Shown piece after piece: positions 34,795 through 42,938 of a stretch of 64,000 nt of DNA. Source of the DNA: Chryseobacterium artocarpi (lineage in GTDB: Bacteria > Bacteroidota > Bacteroidia > Flavobacteriales > Weeksellaceae); NCBI RefSeq assembly GCF_001684975.1, contig NZ_MAYH01000012.1, forward strand, positions 372,001-436,000, in the 5' to 3' direction. The notes under the pieces were generated by a model that was not told the DNA's origin, searched no databases, and worked only from the letters and a program-made list of their open reading frames with translations. The translations under genes and the position numbers were made by a program. Positions within the stretch are counted from its first letter, which is position 1, and each line of letters begins with the position of its first letter.

Positions 34795-35673
34795 ATGAAG
34801 AAATTTATCCTTGCAGCTTCTGTTCTTGTAGCAGTGTACTCTTGCAAAAAAGAAGAAGGTGCCAAAAAAGAAAATACAACGGAAGCAACTTCTGAAGCTC
34901 CGAAAACTAACAATAAAATCGTTTCCCTAAGCGGTGGAGTTACTGAAATCGTAAGTGCTTTAGGTCACGAAAAAGAAATCGTTGGAACAGACGTTACCAG
35001 TACTTACCCTGAAAGCTTAAAAGCAACCGCTAAAGATTTAGGACACGTAAGATCAATGACTATTGAGCCGATCATGGCTGTAAGTCCTACTTTGATTCTT
35101 GCTTCAGATAAAGATATCAATCCTGAATTATTAGGAAAAATCAAAACTTCAGGGATTAAAGCAGAAGTTTTCAAGCAGGAATACACGGTTGAAGGAACTA
35201 AAAAGTTAATCGAGGACGTTGCAAAAGCAGTAGGAAATACAGATTATCAGAAATTAAACGATAAAATAGACGCAGACCTTAAACAAGTACAGCCACTTGC
35301 TAAAAAACCGAAAGTATTGTTCATCTACGCAAGAGGAAATATGCTTATGGTTGCCGGTAAAAATACACCGATGGCTTCATTGATCAACCTTGCAGGAGGA
35401 GAAAATGCAGTGAATGATTTTGAAGACTTCAAACCATTAACTCCGGAAGCAGTGGTAAAAGCTAATCCAGATGTACTGTTCTTCTTTGAGACAGGATTAC
35501 AGGGAGCTGGCGGAAACGAAGGCGCACTTAAAATGCCGGGTGTTTCCCAAACCAATGCCGGGAAAAATAAGAAGATCATCGCGATGGATGGAGGGTTAGT
35601 TTCAGGTTTTGGACCGAGACTAGGAGAAGCAGCAGTAGGATTAAACAAACTTTTAATTGAAAACACAAAGTAA
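34795..35673 (+). CDS. hmuT: Haem ABC transporter substrate-binding lipoprotein (HmuT)
   Basis: 292 residues. The lipoprotein signal ends in VAVYSC (Cys17), then an acidic/Thr linker and a class III periplasmic-binding fold: NKIVSLSGGVTEIVSALG, VGTDVTSTYP, LGHVRSMTIEPIMAVSPTLIL, and a C-terminal MDGGLVSGFGPRLGEA. The start of the fold and the LGHVR segment are like HmuT/ShuT haem carriers. It would deliver haem to HmuUV. The end of the gene overlaps the permease start by 17 bp. Confidence 0.9.
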   Translation: MKKFILAASVLVAVYSCKKEEGAKKENTTEATSEAPKTNNKIVSLSGGVTEIVSALGHEKEIVGTDVTSTYPESLKATAKDLGHVRSMTIEPIMAVSPTLILASDKDINPELLGKIKTSGIKAEVFKQEYTVEGTKKLIEDVAKAVGNTDYQKLNDKIDADLKQVQPLAKKPKVLFIYARGNMLMVAGKNTPMASLINLAGGENAVNDFEDFKPLTPEAVVKANPDVLFFFETGLQGAGGNEGALKMPGVSQTNAGKNKKIIAMDGGLVSGFGPRLGEAAVGLNKLLIENTK

Positions 35674-36697
35674 ACTATACTTTTATCTTACTATAAGTGC
35701 CATATTGCTGGTTATTCTGGCTGTTGTGGCACTTTATATTGGCGTTTATGATTTCAATGGTGTCTCGCCGTTTACTGTCTTAAGCCAATTTATTCAAGGT
35801 GATCCGAATTTATCGTTAAGTGACCAATATGTAATCTGGGATGTAAGAACCTCCAGAATTATCATGGCAATCCTGATTGGAAGCATGCTTGCTGTTTCAG
35901 GTACTACGCTACAAGGTTTGTTTAAAAATCCTTTGGCAACAGGTGAAGCAATTGGTTTAACGTCAGGAGCTACACTTTTAGCAGCATTTGCTATCGTTTT
36001 AGGGGGACACTTTAAACAATATCTTCCTGAAATCGTACAGTTTTCATTAGTAGGAATTTCAGCTTTTATTGGAGCTTTACTTGCAATGATGCTGGTGTAC
36101 AGGATTTCTACAAGCGCAGGAAAAACAAACGTTGTTATGATGCTGCTAAGCGGAGTGGCAATTACTTCCATAGGTTTCTCAATTACGGGATTCCTGATCT
36201 ATATTTCAAAAGATGAACAGTTGAGAGACCTTTCATTCTGGAATATGGGAAGCCTTGCAGCAGCAACCTGGACCAAGAATATTGTTTTGGTAGTGGTGAT
36301 GATTATTTCTTACATCGTTTTATTACCAAAGGGAAAAGCTTTGAATGCAATGATGCTAGGAGAAAGAGATGCACAGCATTTAGGAATCAATGTAGAAAGA
36401 CTTAAAAAGCAGATTGTGATTATCACTTCTCTGATGATAGGAACCTGTGTGGCATTTTCGGGGACGATAGGTTTTGTAGGGCTTATTGTACCTTACATTT
36501 TAAGACTTTTATTTAAGTCGAACTATGTTTTTATTTTGCCATTGTCTGCTATTTTAGGAAGCATTTTACTCTTAATTGCAGATACGATCAGCAGAAGTAT
36601 TGTGGCACCATCCGAACTGCCGATTGGTATTTTAACCTCATTGATCGGAGGACCGATTTTTATTGCTATTTTAATTAAATTTAAAAAATCACTCTAA
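35657..36697 (+). CDS. hmuU: Haem ABC transporter permease (FecCD family, HmuU)
   Basis: 346 residues with about ten membrane segments. The start is a TTG at 35657 inside the end of hmuT; the next in-frame ATG is about 70 codons later and would remove the first helix. FecCD hallmarks: SGTTLQGLFKNPLATGEAIGL, GERDAQHLGINVERLKKQ, and GTIGFVGLIVPYILRLLFKS. It carries haem or iron complexes across the inner membrane with HmuV. The stop overlaps the hmuV start (TAATG). Confidence 0.9.
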   Translation: MKTQSKLYFYLTISAILLVILAVVALYIGVYDFNGVSPFTVLSQFIQGDPNLSLSDQYVIWDVRTSRIIMAILIGSMLAVSGTTLQGLFKNPLATGEAIGLTSGATLLAAFAIVLGGHFKQYLPEIVQFSLVGISAFIGALLAMMLVYRISTSAGKTNVVMMLLSGVAITSIGFSITGFLIYISKDEQLRDLSFWNMGSLAAATWTKNIVLVVVMIISYIVLLPKGKALNAMMLGERDAQHLGINVERLKKQIVIITSLMIGTCVAFSGTIGFVGLIVPYILRLLFKSNYVFILPLSAILGSILLLIADTISRSIVAPSELPIGILTSLIGGPIFIAILIKFKKSL

Positions 36698-37470
36698 TGA
36701 TAAAAGCACATCAGATCAATTACCTTCACAGGAATTTTAAAATTCTTGACAGTGTAGACGTATCATTAGGCTATGGAGAGTTTTTAGCAATCGTTGGTCC
36801 GAACGGAGCAGGAAAGTCCAGTCTTTTAAGTGTTCTTGCCAATGAAGTAAAAGAAGGAAAAACTAATATTTTATTTAAAGATAAACCTATTGCAGATTGG
36901 GATGTAAAAGAATTGTCTCAGCATAAATCCAAATTCTCGCAGCATAATTCCAATGAGATTCCTTTACAGGTAAAAGACGTAGTGATGATGGGAAGGTATC
37001 CTTATTTTGATGCACAACCGGGAAAAGAAGATTTTGAAGCCATGAATAATATGATGTATGAAACAGATGTTTTTCACCTGAAAGACAGAGATTACAATAC
37101 ATTATCAGGTGGAGAAAAGCAACGTGTTCATCTGTCAAGAGTAATGGCTCAGCTACAAAATAATATTACTCATAAGCTTGTGTTTTTAGATGAACCTTTA
37201 AATAATCTCGATGTAAAACATCAATACAAAGCATTGGAGATTATTAAAAATTTCACCCAAAAAGCCAACAGTGCGATTGTTGTTTTACATGATCTGAACC
37301 TTGCAGCTCAATTTGCAGATAAGATACTCTTAATGAAATCAGGAAAAGTATCCGCCTATGGAACACCGGAAGAGGTATTTACAGCCGAAACGATAAGTAA
37401 AGCATATAATTTTCCATGTACCATTTGCGGACATCCTATTACGAATAACCCAATGATCATTTTTGGATAA
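36697..37470 (+). CDS. hmuV: Haem ABC transporter ATP-binding protein (HmuV)
   Basis: 257 residues. Walker A is GPNGAGKSSLL, the Q-loop lies near SQHNSNEIPL, the signature is LSGGEKQRVHLSRVMAQL, Walker B is VFLDEPLNNLD and the switch His is in VVLHDLNLAAQ. This is the FepC/HmuV form. The C-terminus carries a CTICGHPITNNP motif, a CxxC that could bind metal and may be peculiar to this group. It starts on the last base of the permease stop codon. Confidence 0.92.
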   Translation: MIKAHQINYLHRNFKILDSVDVSLGYGEFLAIVGPNGAGKSSLLSVLANEVKEGKTNILFKDKPIADWDVKELSQHKSKFSQHNSNEIPLQVKDVVMMGRYPYFDAQPGKEDFEAMNNMMYETDVFHLKDRDYNTLSGGEKQRVHLSRVMAQLQNNITHKLVFLDEPLNNLDVKHQYKALEIIKNFTQKANSAIVVLHDLNLAAQFADKILLMKSGKVSAYGTPEEVFTAETISKAYNFPCTICGHPITNNPMIIFG

Positions 37471-37472
37471 CC

Positions 37473-38123
37473 ATGGAAAAAGAAGAACTAAGAATCCTTG
37501 CACAAAATCTTGCCAATCCCCAGGGAGAAAAAGGTATAGAAATCGGTGAAATGATGAATGCCACCAACATCGGCATGACGTTAGAAAGTATCAGAACTCT
37601 TTTAATAGAAGACGATGAAAAGATCCTTGAAATAGGACATGGGAATGCAGGACATGTGAAGAATATCCTGAATCTTGCCCAAGGTCTGAAATACACAGGA
37701 ATCGATATCTCAGAAACCATGCACAATGAAGCCAGAAAACTGAATGAAGAATTTAGAGATAAAGCAGATTTTGTATTGTATGAAGGGAAAAAGCTTCCAT
37801 TTGAAGATGAGACTTTTGATAAAATATTTACCGTAAATACCGTTTACTTCTGGGAAAACCCTGTAGAATTTTTAAATGAAATCTATAGAGTTTTAAAAGA
37901 TAGCGGGACTTTCGTTCTTACTTTCGGGCAAAGGGATTTCATGGAGAAACTACCGTTTACAGCCTATGATTTTACCTTGTACAACAATGATGAAATGGAA
38001 GAAATTGTTTCCAAAAGCCATTTTAAAAGAATGAAAACTTCTGAAAAAGAAGAACAGATAAAAAGCAAAACAGGAAACGAAACAATACAAAGAATTTATA
38101 CAATTTTAACCATAAAAAAATAA
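37473..38123 (+). CDS. Class I SAM-dependent methyltransferase in the haem operon
   Basis: 216 residues, Rossmann-like methyltransferase. Motif I is ILEIGHGNAGH, motif II TGIDISETM, then LPFEDETFDKIFTVNTVYFW and VLKDSGTFVLTFG. It resembles the UbiE/Methyltransf_11 group. The substrate is unknown. It starts 2 bp after hmuV and ends 4 bp before hmuS, so it belongs to the haem operon. It could act on haem or a haem breakdown product, but nothing in the sequence proves that. Confidence 0.88.
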   Translation: MEKEELRILAQNLANPQGEKGIEIGEMMNATNIGMTLESIRTLLIEDDEKILEIGHGNAGHVKNILNLAQGLKYTGIDISETMHNEARKLNEEFRDKADFVLYEGKKLPFEDETFDKIFTVNTVYFWENPVEFLNEIYRVLKDSGTFVLTFGQRDFMEKLPFTAYDFTLYNNDEMEEIVSKSHFKRMKTSEKEEQIKSKTGNETIQRIYTILTIKK

Positions 38124-38127
38124 AATA

Positions 38128-39156
38128 ATGAGCATATTAGTTAATGATTTAAAGGAAAAATGGGAAGCTCTGAAAGCAGAAAATCCACACATAAGAATAA
38201 GAAATGCAGCCGCACAATTAGGAGTAAGTGAAGCTGAATTATTAGTAACAAGCATAGGAGAGGAAGTCGTGGTTTTGAACCCTGATTTTCCAGAAATTCT
38301 TACTGAGGCAGAGCAATTAGGAAAAGTAATGGCTCTTACCCGTAATGATGAATGTGTTCATGAAAGAAAAGGAATCTATCAGAATGGTGATTTCAGCAGC
38401 CCACATGCACAGCTTTTCGTAGGGGAGGATATTGATCTTAGAATCTTCCTTAACCATTGGAAATTTGCATTTGCAGTAGTGGAAGGAGATAAGAAAAGCC
38501 TTCAGTTCTTCGGTAAAGACGGGTTGGCTTTGCATAAGATCTATTTAACAAAAAATAGTAATGACGAAGCTTTCAATGCAATCGTTGAGAAATTCAAAGC
38601 AGAAGATCAGAATCAGACATTCACTTTTGAAGCAGTAGCTCCTAAGCAGGCTGAAAAACCAGATGCAGAAATAGATGTAGAAGGATTCAAAAAAGCATGG
38701 ACTGAATTAAAAGATACTCACGATTTCTTTATGATGACCAGAAAATTCGGAGTAAGCAGAACTCAGGCTTTAAGATTGGCACCAGAAGGATTTACCAAGA
38801 AAATTGATAATTCTAAAGTGGTTAATATCCTTGAAGATGCTTCTGAAAAGAACACGCCGATCATGGTTTTCGTTGGAAACAGAGGGATTATTCAGATTCA
38901 CACCGGAAATGTAAAGAAAACACTTTGGCACCAGCAATGGTTCAATGTAATGGATCCGGATTTCAACCTTCACTTGGATGTAACGAAAATCGCTGAAGCT
39001 TGGATCGTTAAAAAGCCGACAGAAGACGGAGAAGTTACAGCGGTTGAGGTATTCAACAAGGAAGGAGACTTCATTGTTCAGTTCTTCGGAAAAAGAAAGC
39101 CGGGAATTCCTGAGCTTCAAGAATGGAAAGATCTTGTGGCAACACTTGATAATTAA
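38128..39156 (+). CDS. hmuS: Haem-degrading/haem-handling protein HmuS (HemS/ChuS family)
   Basis: 342 residues, two tandem HemS domains, the normal length of the family. The first half has KSLQFFGKDGLALHKIYL; the second has FVGNRGIIQIHTGNVKKTLW, WFNVMDPDFNLHLD and FIVQFFGKRKPG. His198 in DTHDFFMM lies where the haem-ligand His of HemS (His196) is expected. Family members bind cytoplasmic haem and several release iron from it. Last gene of the haem operon, followed by a terminator. Confidence 0.93.
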   Translation: MSILVNDLKEKWEALKAENPHIRIRNAAAQLGVSEAELLVTSIGEEVVVLNPDFPEILTEAEQLGKVMALTRNDECVHERKGIYQNGDFSSPHAQLFVGEDIDLRIFLNHWKFAFAVVEGDKKSLQFFGKDGLALHKIYLTKNSNDEAFNAIVEKFKAEDQNQTFTFEAVAPKQAEKPDAEIDVEGFKKAWTELKDTHDFFMMTRKFGVSRTQALRLAPEGFTKKIDNSKVVNILEDASEKNTPIMVFVGNRGIIQIHTGNVKKTLWHQQWFNVMDPDFNLHLDVTKIAEAWIVKKPTEDGEVTAVEVFNKEGDFIVQFFGKRKPGIPELQEWKDLVATLDN

Positions 39157-39174
39157 TAATTAGATGATTTGAAT

Positions 39175-39212
39175 AAGACCGTTTTGTTTGTAAATTCAAA
39201 GCGGTCTTTTTT
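39175..39212 (+). terminator. Intrinsic terminator of the haem operon
   Basis: AAGACCGTTTTG (39175-39186) pairs with CAAAGCGGTCTT (39197-39208), with one G-U pair, then a T-tract. Confidence 0.9.
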
Positions 39213-39287
39213 ATGGAAAAAGGAGAAATGGTTATTAATGCCAGATATTTATGTAATTTGTGATTAAATTAAATAGTAAGATATAAA

Positions 39288-40160
39288 ATGAAGAATATTT
39301 TCATCGCGATATTGCTTGCCGGTTTTTGTTCTTTAAGTGGTCAGGACTTTAAAGCGTATCAATTTTATGATAAAAAGGGAAAAGAAATAAAAACTGATAA
39401 ATTAGTGAAGGAATTAGCTGATTACGATGTTGTTTTTTTCGGAGAAAATCATAATAGTTCAATCAATCACTGGCTTCAGCTTAAAATTACCGAAGCATTA
39501 TATGAAAAGAAAAACGGACAGCTTATTCTTGGGGCAGAAATGTTCGAAAGAGACAATCAGGCTCAATTGAACCAGTACTTGAGCGGGAAATTTGATGCAA
39601 AAACATTGAAAGATTCAGCCCGTTTATGGAATAATTATGCAACCGATTATAAGCCTTTGGTGGATTTTGCTAAAAACAAAAAATTAAGCTTTATCGCAAC
39701 CAATATCCCCAGAAGATATGCATCCCAAACAGCAAAAGAGGGGTTGGAATCTCTAAACAGATTAACTGAAAAAGAGAAAACATATATTGCTCAATTACCA
39801 ATCAAAGTAAGTCTGGAAACTCCCGGATATACTGAAATGAAAGCTATGATGGGAGACCATGCTGAAGGAACAAAAGTGATGAACTTTATTTCTGCGCAGG
39901 CAACAAAAGATGCTACAATGGCGGAATCTATTCTGAAAAACATCCAACAAGGAAAGACTTTCATTCATTATAATGGAAACTATCACAGCAAAGAATTTGG
40001 TGGAACTTATTGGTATATCAAACAGAAAAACCCGAATCTGAAAATGGCTGTTATTTCTGTTTTTGAATCAGAAGATCCAGAACTGAAAGTCCCTTCAAAA
40101 GATTATATTCCTACAGAATTTAATCTGATTATTCCAGGAGATATGACAAAAACCTTTTAA
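39288..40160 (+). CDS. ChaN-family haem-binding protein
   Basis: 290 residues. A signal peptide (to about residue 19, SLSGQ) precedes a ChaN domain (PF04187): YDVVFFGENHNSSINHWLQL with the conserved GE-H, LGAEMFERDNQ, and HYNGNYHSKEFGGTYWYI near the end. ChaN binds haem in Campylobacter, where it is iron-regulated. It follows the haem operon but is separated by a terminator, and no iron box is visible in its own upstream region. Confidence 0.88.
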   Translation: MKNIFIAILLAGFCSLSGQDFKAYQFYDKKGKEIKTDKLVKELADYDVVFFGENHNSSINHWLQLKITEALYEKKNGQLILGAEMFERDNQAQLNQYLSGKFDAKTLKDSARLWNNYATDYKPLVDFAKNKKLSFIATNIPRRYASQTAKEGLESLNRLTEKEKTYIAQLPIKVSLETPGYTEMKAMMGDHAEGTKVMNFISAQATKDATMAESILKNIQQGKTFIHYNGNYHSKEFGGTYWYIKQKNPNLKMAVISVFESEDPELKVPSKDYIPTEFNLIIPGDMTKTF

Positions 40161-40288
40161 TGATTTTGTTCTCACAGAAATTTAAACATAGTTTTATCAT
40201 TTCGTAAGAATTTCACCAAACTGTTTGATCTTGCGGTGAATAAAATTCAACAAAATGAACATTCTAGAAATAGGATAAAATTCAATAG

Positions 40289-40340
40289 AAGCGGGCTTTA
40301 GCCCGCTTTTTATATTCAAAAAAGTCAATGGCTTTAGCCA
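40289..40340 (+). repeat. Two-hairpin palindromic repeat; the first hairpin is also terminator-like
   Basis: AAGCGGGC-TTTA-GCCCGCTT (40289-40308) is followed by a T-tract, then TGGC-TTTA-GCCA (40329-40340). Both hairpins share GGCTTTAGCC. The pair looks like a dispersed intergenic repeat of Chryseobacterium-type genomes and can also stop transcription after the ChaN gene. Confidence 0.65.
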
Positions 40341-40385
40341 AAACCTAAAAAACAACATAATTACCCATCTTTCTTCCACAATTTT

Positions 40386-40393
40386 TACCTTTG
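40386..40393 (+). promoter_or_regulatory. -7 promoter element of the deformylase-like gene
   Basis: TACCTTTG matches TAnnTTTG, 17 bp before the ATG at 40411. Confidence 0.65.
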
Positions 40394-40410
40394 TACTACA
40401 TTCAATCCAT

Positions 40411-41040
40411 ATGAAAAAATTATCCATTCTATTTATATTTGTTGTTGGTTTATTTAATGCCCAAAAACTTACCTCTGGTGAATTATCAATCATTAATCAA
40501 GGTGATGTAAACACTGCTTTACCCATTTATCAAACTACAGATGATCACCAACATAAAACCTTGTTGAGCCTTTCCACAGAAATAGATCCTGTAGATCCTC
40601 ATACAGCAGTTTTGGTAAAAAGAATGAAAGAATCGCTTCTTTCCACAGATGGTGGAGTAGGAATAGCAGCACCACAGGTGGGAATCAATAGAAAAGTAAT
40701 TTGGGTACAACGTTTCGATAAAGAAGCAACACCTTTAGAATACTTTATTAATCCGGTGATTGTATGGAGATCCGATGTACAGAACCTTGGTCCGGAAGGA
40801 GATCTTTCCATTCCTGATTTCAGAGATCAGTTTTACAGAAGCAAAGTGATTCAACTGGAATATGTGGATTTAAAAGGTCAGAAGTACTCAGAAATTGTAG
40901 AAGGTTTCACAGCGGTTATTTTTCAGCACGAAATTGATCATCTTTTCGGAATCCTGATTTCTGATAAAAAAGAAAAAGAGAAAAATGATTCTTATAAAAA
41001 AATAGATGCTTATCAAAAAAGCAATCTTAATAAACGATAA
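40411..41040 (+). CDS. Exported peptide-deformylase-like protein with altered metal ligand
   Basis: 209 residues. The N-terminus is a signal peptide (MKKLSILFIFVVGLFNAQ), unusual for this normally cytosolic family. Motif 1 is intact (GVGIAAPQVG, Gln89) and so is motif 3 (QHEIDHL, His173, Glu174, His177). Motif 2, normally EGCLS with a metal-binding Cys, reads E129-G-D131-L-S: Cys is replaced by Asp. The N-formyl-methionine role is therefore doubtful. It may be a periplasmic metallohydrolase of different specificity, or inactive. It is a paralogue, not the housekeeping deformylase. The tail is lysine-rich. Confidence 0.88.
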   Translation: MKKLSILFIFVVGLFNAQKLTSGELSIINQGDVNTALPIYQTTDDHQHKTLLSLSTEIDPVDPHTAVLVKRMKESLLSTDGGVGIAAPQVGINRKVIWVQRFDKEATPLEYFINPVIVWRSDVQNLGPEGDLSIPDFRDQFYRSKVIQLEYVDLKGQKYSEIVEGFTAVIFQHEIDHLFGILISDKKEKEKNDSYKKIDAYQKSNLNKR

Positions 41041-41252
41041 GTAATTGTTTCATCAAATTGTAAACCGTTAAGGAAATTTAAGAAGTTAAGTTTGATTAAG
41101 AGGAAATAAAAGCTTTTTATTAGAAATTAAACTTTGCGTTTTAGAAAACACTAATTTCACGAATGTCAGCACAAATTTCACAAATTAATTGCATTAAATA
41201 GATACAATAATCTGTGTTTATTCTATAATTTTAATTAACAATAAGTAGAATG

Positions 41253-41846
41253 TTATTTTGCTTTTATCAGCTCATACTCATTCATTCTTCGAAAAGTATA
41301 CAATTGCATTTTATCTTTTTCCATAAAGCTAATAATATTGTATACAGTTGGTCCTTTTAGAGTATCTTTTTTTAAAGCGAAAGAAATGATAAGAGGAGAA
41401 TTATTGTATGAGTTGAGGATAGCAGGTTTATGTTTTTTCAGAATTTTTGTTATTTCTGAGGTCTTTATTGGTTGAATTCTATCAGTAATTTGATTGCTAT
41501 TGCTGATATAATCAAGGGAATCCTGTTTTGAAAGCTCTGGTGAAACTCCGCACATTGAAATTTGGGGTTCAAGAGAGTTAATGGCATAATAGGAATTATC
41601 TTCATCAAGAATTAAAAAATGAATACTGCCTTGAAAATAATCATTGTTCAGTCTCTTTTCTTCTTTTGGCATCATGGGAATTAAAGAATCGGCTTTAACA
41701 GCATTGGATTTTAGGCTGTCTATCTTTTTACTAAATTCAGATACACTGAAATATTCCCTTGAAATGAATTCCTTTTTCTCTTCCTTCTGAGTTCTTGTAC
41801 AGCTAAAAACGAAAGTCAGAAATACTATATTTATGATAAACTTCAT
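41253..41846 (-). CDS. Uncharacterised lipoprotein
   Basis: 197 residues. The signal ends in FVFSC (Cys16). The mature part starts with a charged linker (TRTQKEEKKE) and then a globular region of about 150 residues with HFLILDEDNSYYAINSLE and a C-terminal LYTFRRMNEYELIKAK. I recognise no domain. The gene is alone on the minus strand between the deformylase-like gene and ohr, and the flanking gaps show no further gene. Confidence 0.65.
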   Translation of the reverse strand: MKFIINIVFLTFVFSCTRTQKEEKKEFISREYFSVSEFSKKIDSLKSNAVKADSLIPMMPKEEKRLNNDYFQGSIHFLILDEDNSYYAINSLEPQISMCGVSPELSKQDSLDYISNSNQITDRIQPIKTSEITKILKKHKPAILNSYNNSPLIISFALKKDTLKGPTVYNIISFMEKDKMQLYTFRRMNEYELIKAK

Positions 41847-41987
41847 TGAGTGTGTAACTGTTTTAAATTCATAGTTATAATGGATTTTTTCTCATCTACC
41901 ATTTATATTAGCCCTGTTTCTGCAAGTTACAAAAACTTGTGTGAGAAATATAACCATTTTGTTTCCTATCAATATACATTAGAATAC

Positions 41988-42020
41988 AAAATGATCTGTT
42001 TCGAATCCGAAACAGATCAT
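41988..42020 (-). terminator. Terminator of the nitroreductase-ohrR-ohr operon
   Basis: ATGATCTGTTTCG (41991-42003) is perfectly mirrored at 42008-42020, with an AATC loop. The A-run on the left gives the minus-strand U-tract. Confidence 0.85.
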
Positions 42021-42047
42021 TTCATAAATATGATTAAAAAAATTGGA

Positions 42048-42473
42048 TTAATCGTTGTTCGTTACTGAAAGTTTCACTTCAATATTATTTCTTGTCGCAT
42101 TAGAATAAGGACAGATCTGGTGTGCTTTTTCAGTTAAACCTTGTGCTTCTTCAATAGAAACTCCCGGAATATTCACATCAAGTTCTACAGCTAATCCAAA
42201 GCCTCCGTTTTCAATTTGTCCAATACTTACCTGTGCTGTAACAGTTGTTTCGCCAGTTTTTACTTTTCCTAAACTGATTACTCTGTTCAATGCGCTGTCA
42301 AAACATGCAGAATATCCTGCAGCAAAAAGCATTTCCGGATTGGTGAAGTTATCATTTGCTCCCCCTAATGCTTTAGGCATTTTTACTTCAAGGTCTAAAA
42401 CTCCGTTTTCACTTTTTACATGTCCGTTTCTTCCTCCTGTAGCAGTAACTTTTGTTGTATATAAGGTTTTCAT
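42048..42473 (-). CDS. ohr: Organic hydroperoxide resistance protein Ohr
   Basis: 141 residues, the standard Ohr length. The two redox cysteines are C57 (GYSACFDSAL) and C121 (AHQICPYSNATRNN). It is a thiol peroxidase that reduces organic hydroperoxides, using lipoylated partners in the family. The start codon directly follows the ohrR stop (TAA-ATG). The ICPYSNATRNN form marks Ohr and separates it from OsmC. Confidence 0.95.
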   Translation of the reverse strand: MKTLYTTKVTATGGRNGHVKSENGVLDLEVKMPKALGGANDNFTNPEMLFAAGYSACFDSALNRVISLGKVKTGETTVTAQVSIGQIENGGFGLAVELDVNIPGVSIEEAQGLTEKAHQICPYSNATRNNIEVKLSVTNND

Positions 42474-42908
42474 TTATTTTTCAATTTTGTTTAATATTTT
42501 GAGGACAGTTTCTTTTAATTCTAACAATTCCTCCGGTTGGATACCGATTTTTTCCTGAATTTTTCCAGGAATTGCACATGCTTTTTTCTGTAGCTCTTTT
42601 CCGGCATCAGCTAAAAATACTTCAACCACTCGTTCGTCCTCTTTTTTACGTTTTCTTACTATAAACCCTTTGGTTTCCAGCCTTTTAAGGAGTGGTGTCA
42701 ATGTTCCACTATCCAGAAATAATTTTTCCCCGATGTGGCTTACCGTAAGTCCGTCACCATTCCATAATATCATCATTACAAGATATTGAGGATAGGTAAT
42801 CTCCAGTTCATCAAGAAAAGGACGATAAAGCCCTGTGATTTCCTTGGCAATTACATACAATGGGAAACAGATTTGGTTTTCTAGTTTTGGGGTATTTGAA
42901 TTTTCCAT
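42474..42908 (-). CDS. ohrR: MarR-family organic peroxide sensor OhrR
   Basis: 144 residues. Winged-helix MarR domain with the N-terminal peroxidatic cysteine C14 (NQICFPLYVI), followed by LTVSHIGEKLFLDSGTLTPL and KRLETKGFIVRKRKKEDER. The second Cys (about 103, KKACAIP) may form a disulfide. Oxidation of Cys14 lifts repression of ohr. It is co-transcribed between the nitroreductase and ohr genes. A matching operator lies upstream of the whole operon at 43654-43670. Confidence 0.94.
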   Translation of the reverse strand: MENSNTPKLENQICFPLYVIAKEITGLYRPFLDELEITYPQYLVMMILWNGDGLTVSHIGEKLFLDSGTLTPLLKRLETKGFIVRKRKKEDERVVEVFLADAGKELQKKACAIPGKIQEKIGIQPEELLELKETVLKILNKIEK

Positions 42909-42938
42909 AAGTTTGAGTACGAAAGATTCGTGAAGGTA

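Noticed and set aside
41150..41215. 'AATTTCACGAAT' and 'AATTTCACAAAT' segments as another palindromic repeat
   Set aside because: They are a weak direct repeat without an inverted arm; too degenerate to call.
41991..42020. Sequence 'TTCGAATCC' suggestive of a tRNA T-arm
   Set aside because: It is the loop region of a perfect terminator hairpin. No acceptor, D or anticodon arms are present nearby.
41850..42068. A 72-codon plus-strand frame between the lipoprotein gene and ohr
   Set aside because: It runs through the ohr operon terminator into the antisense of ohr, has no recognisable domain and no promoter. Treated as chance.
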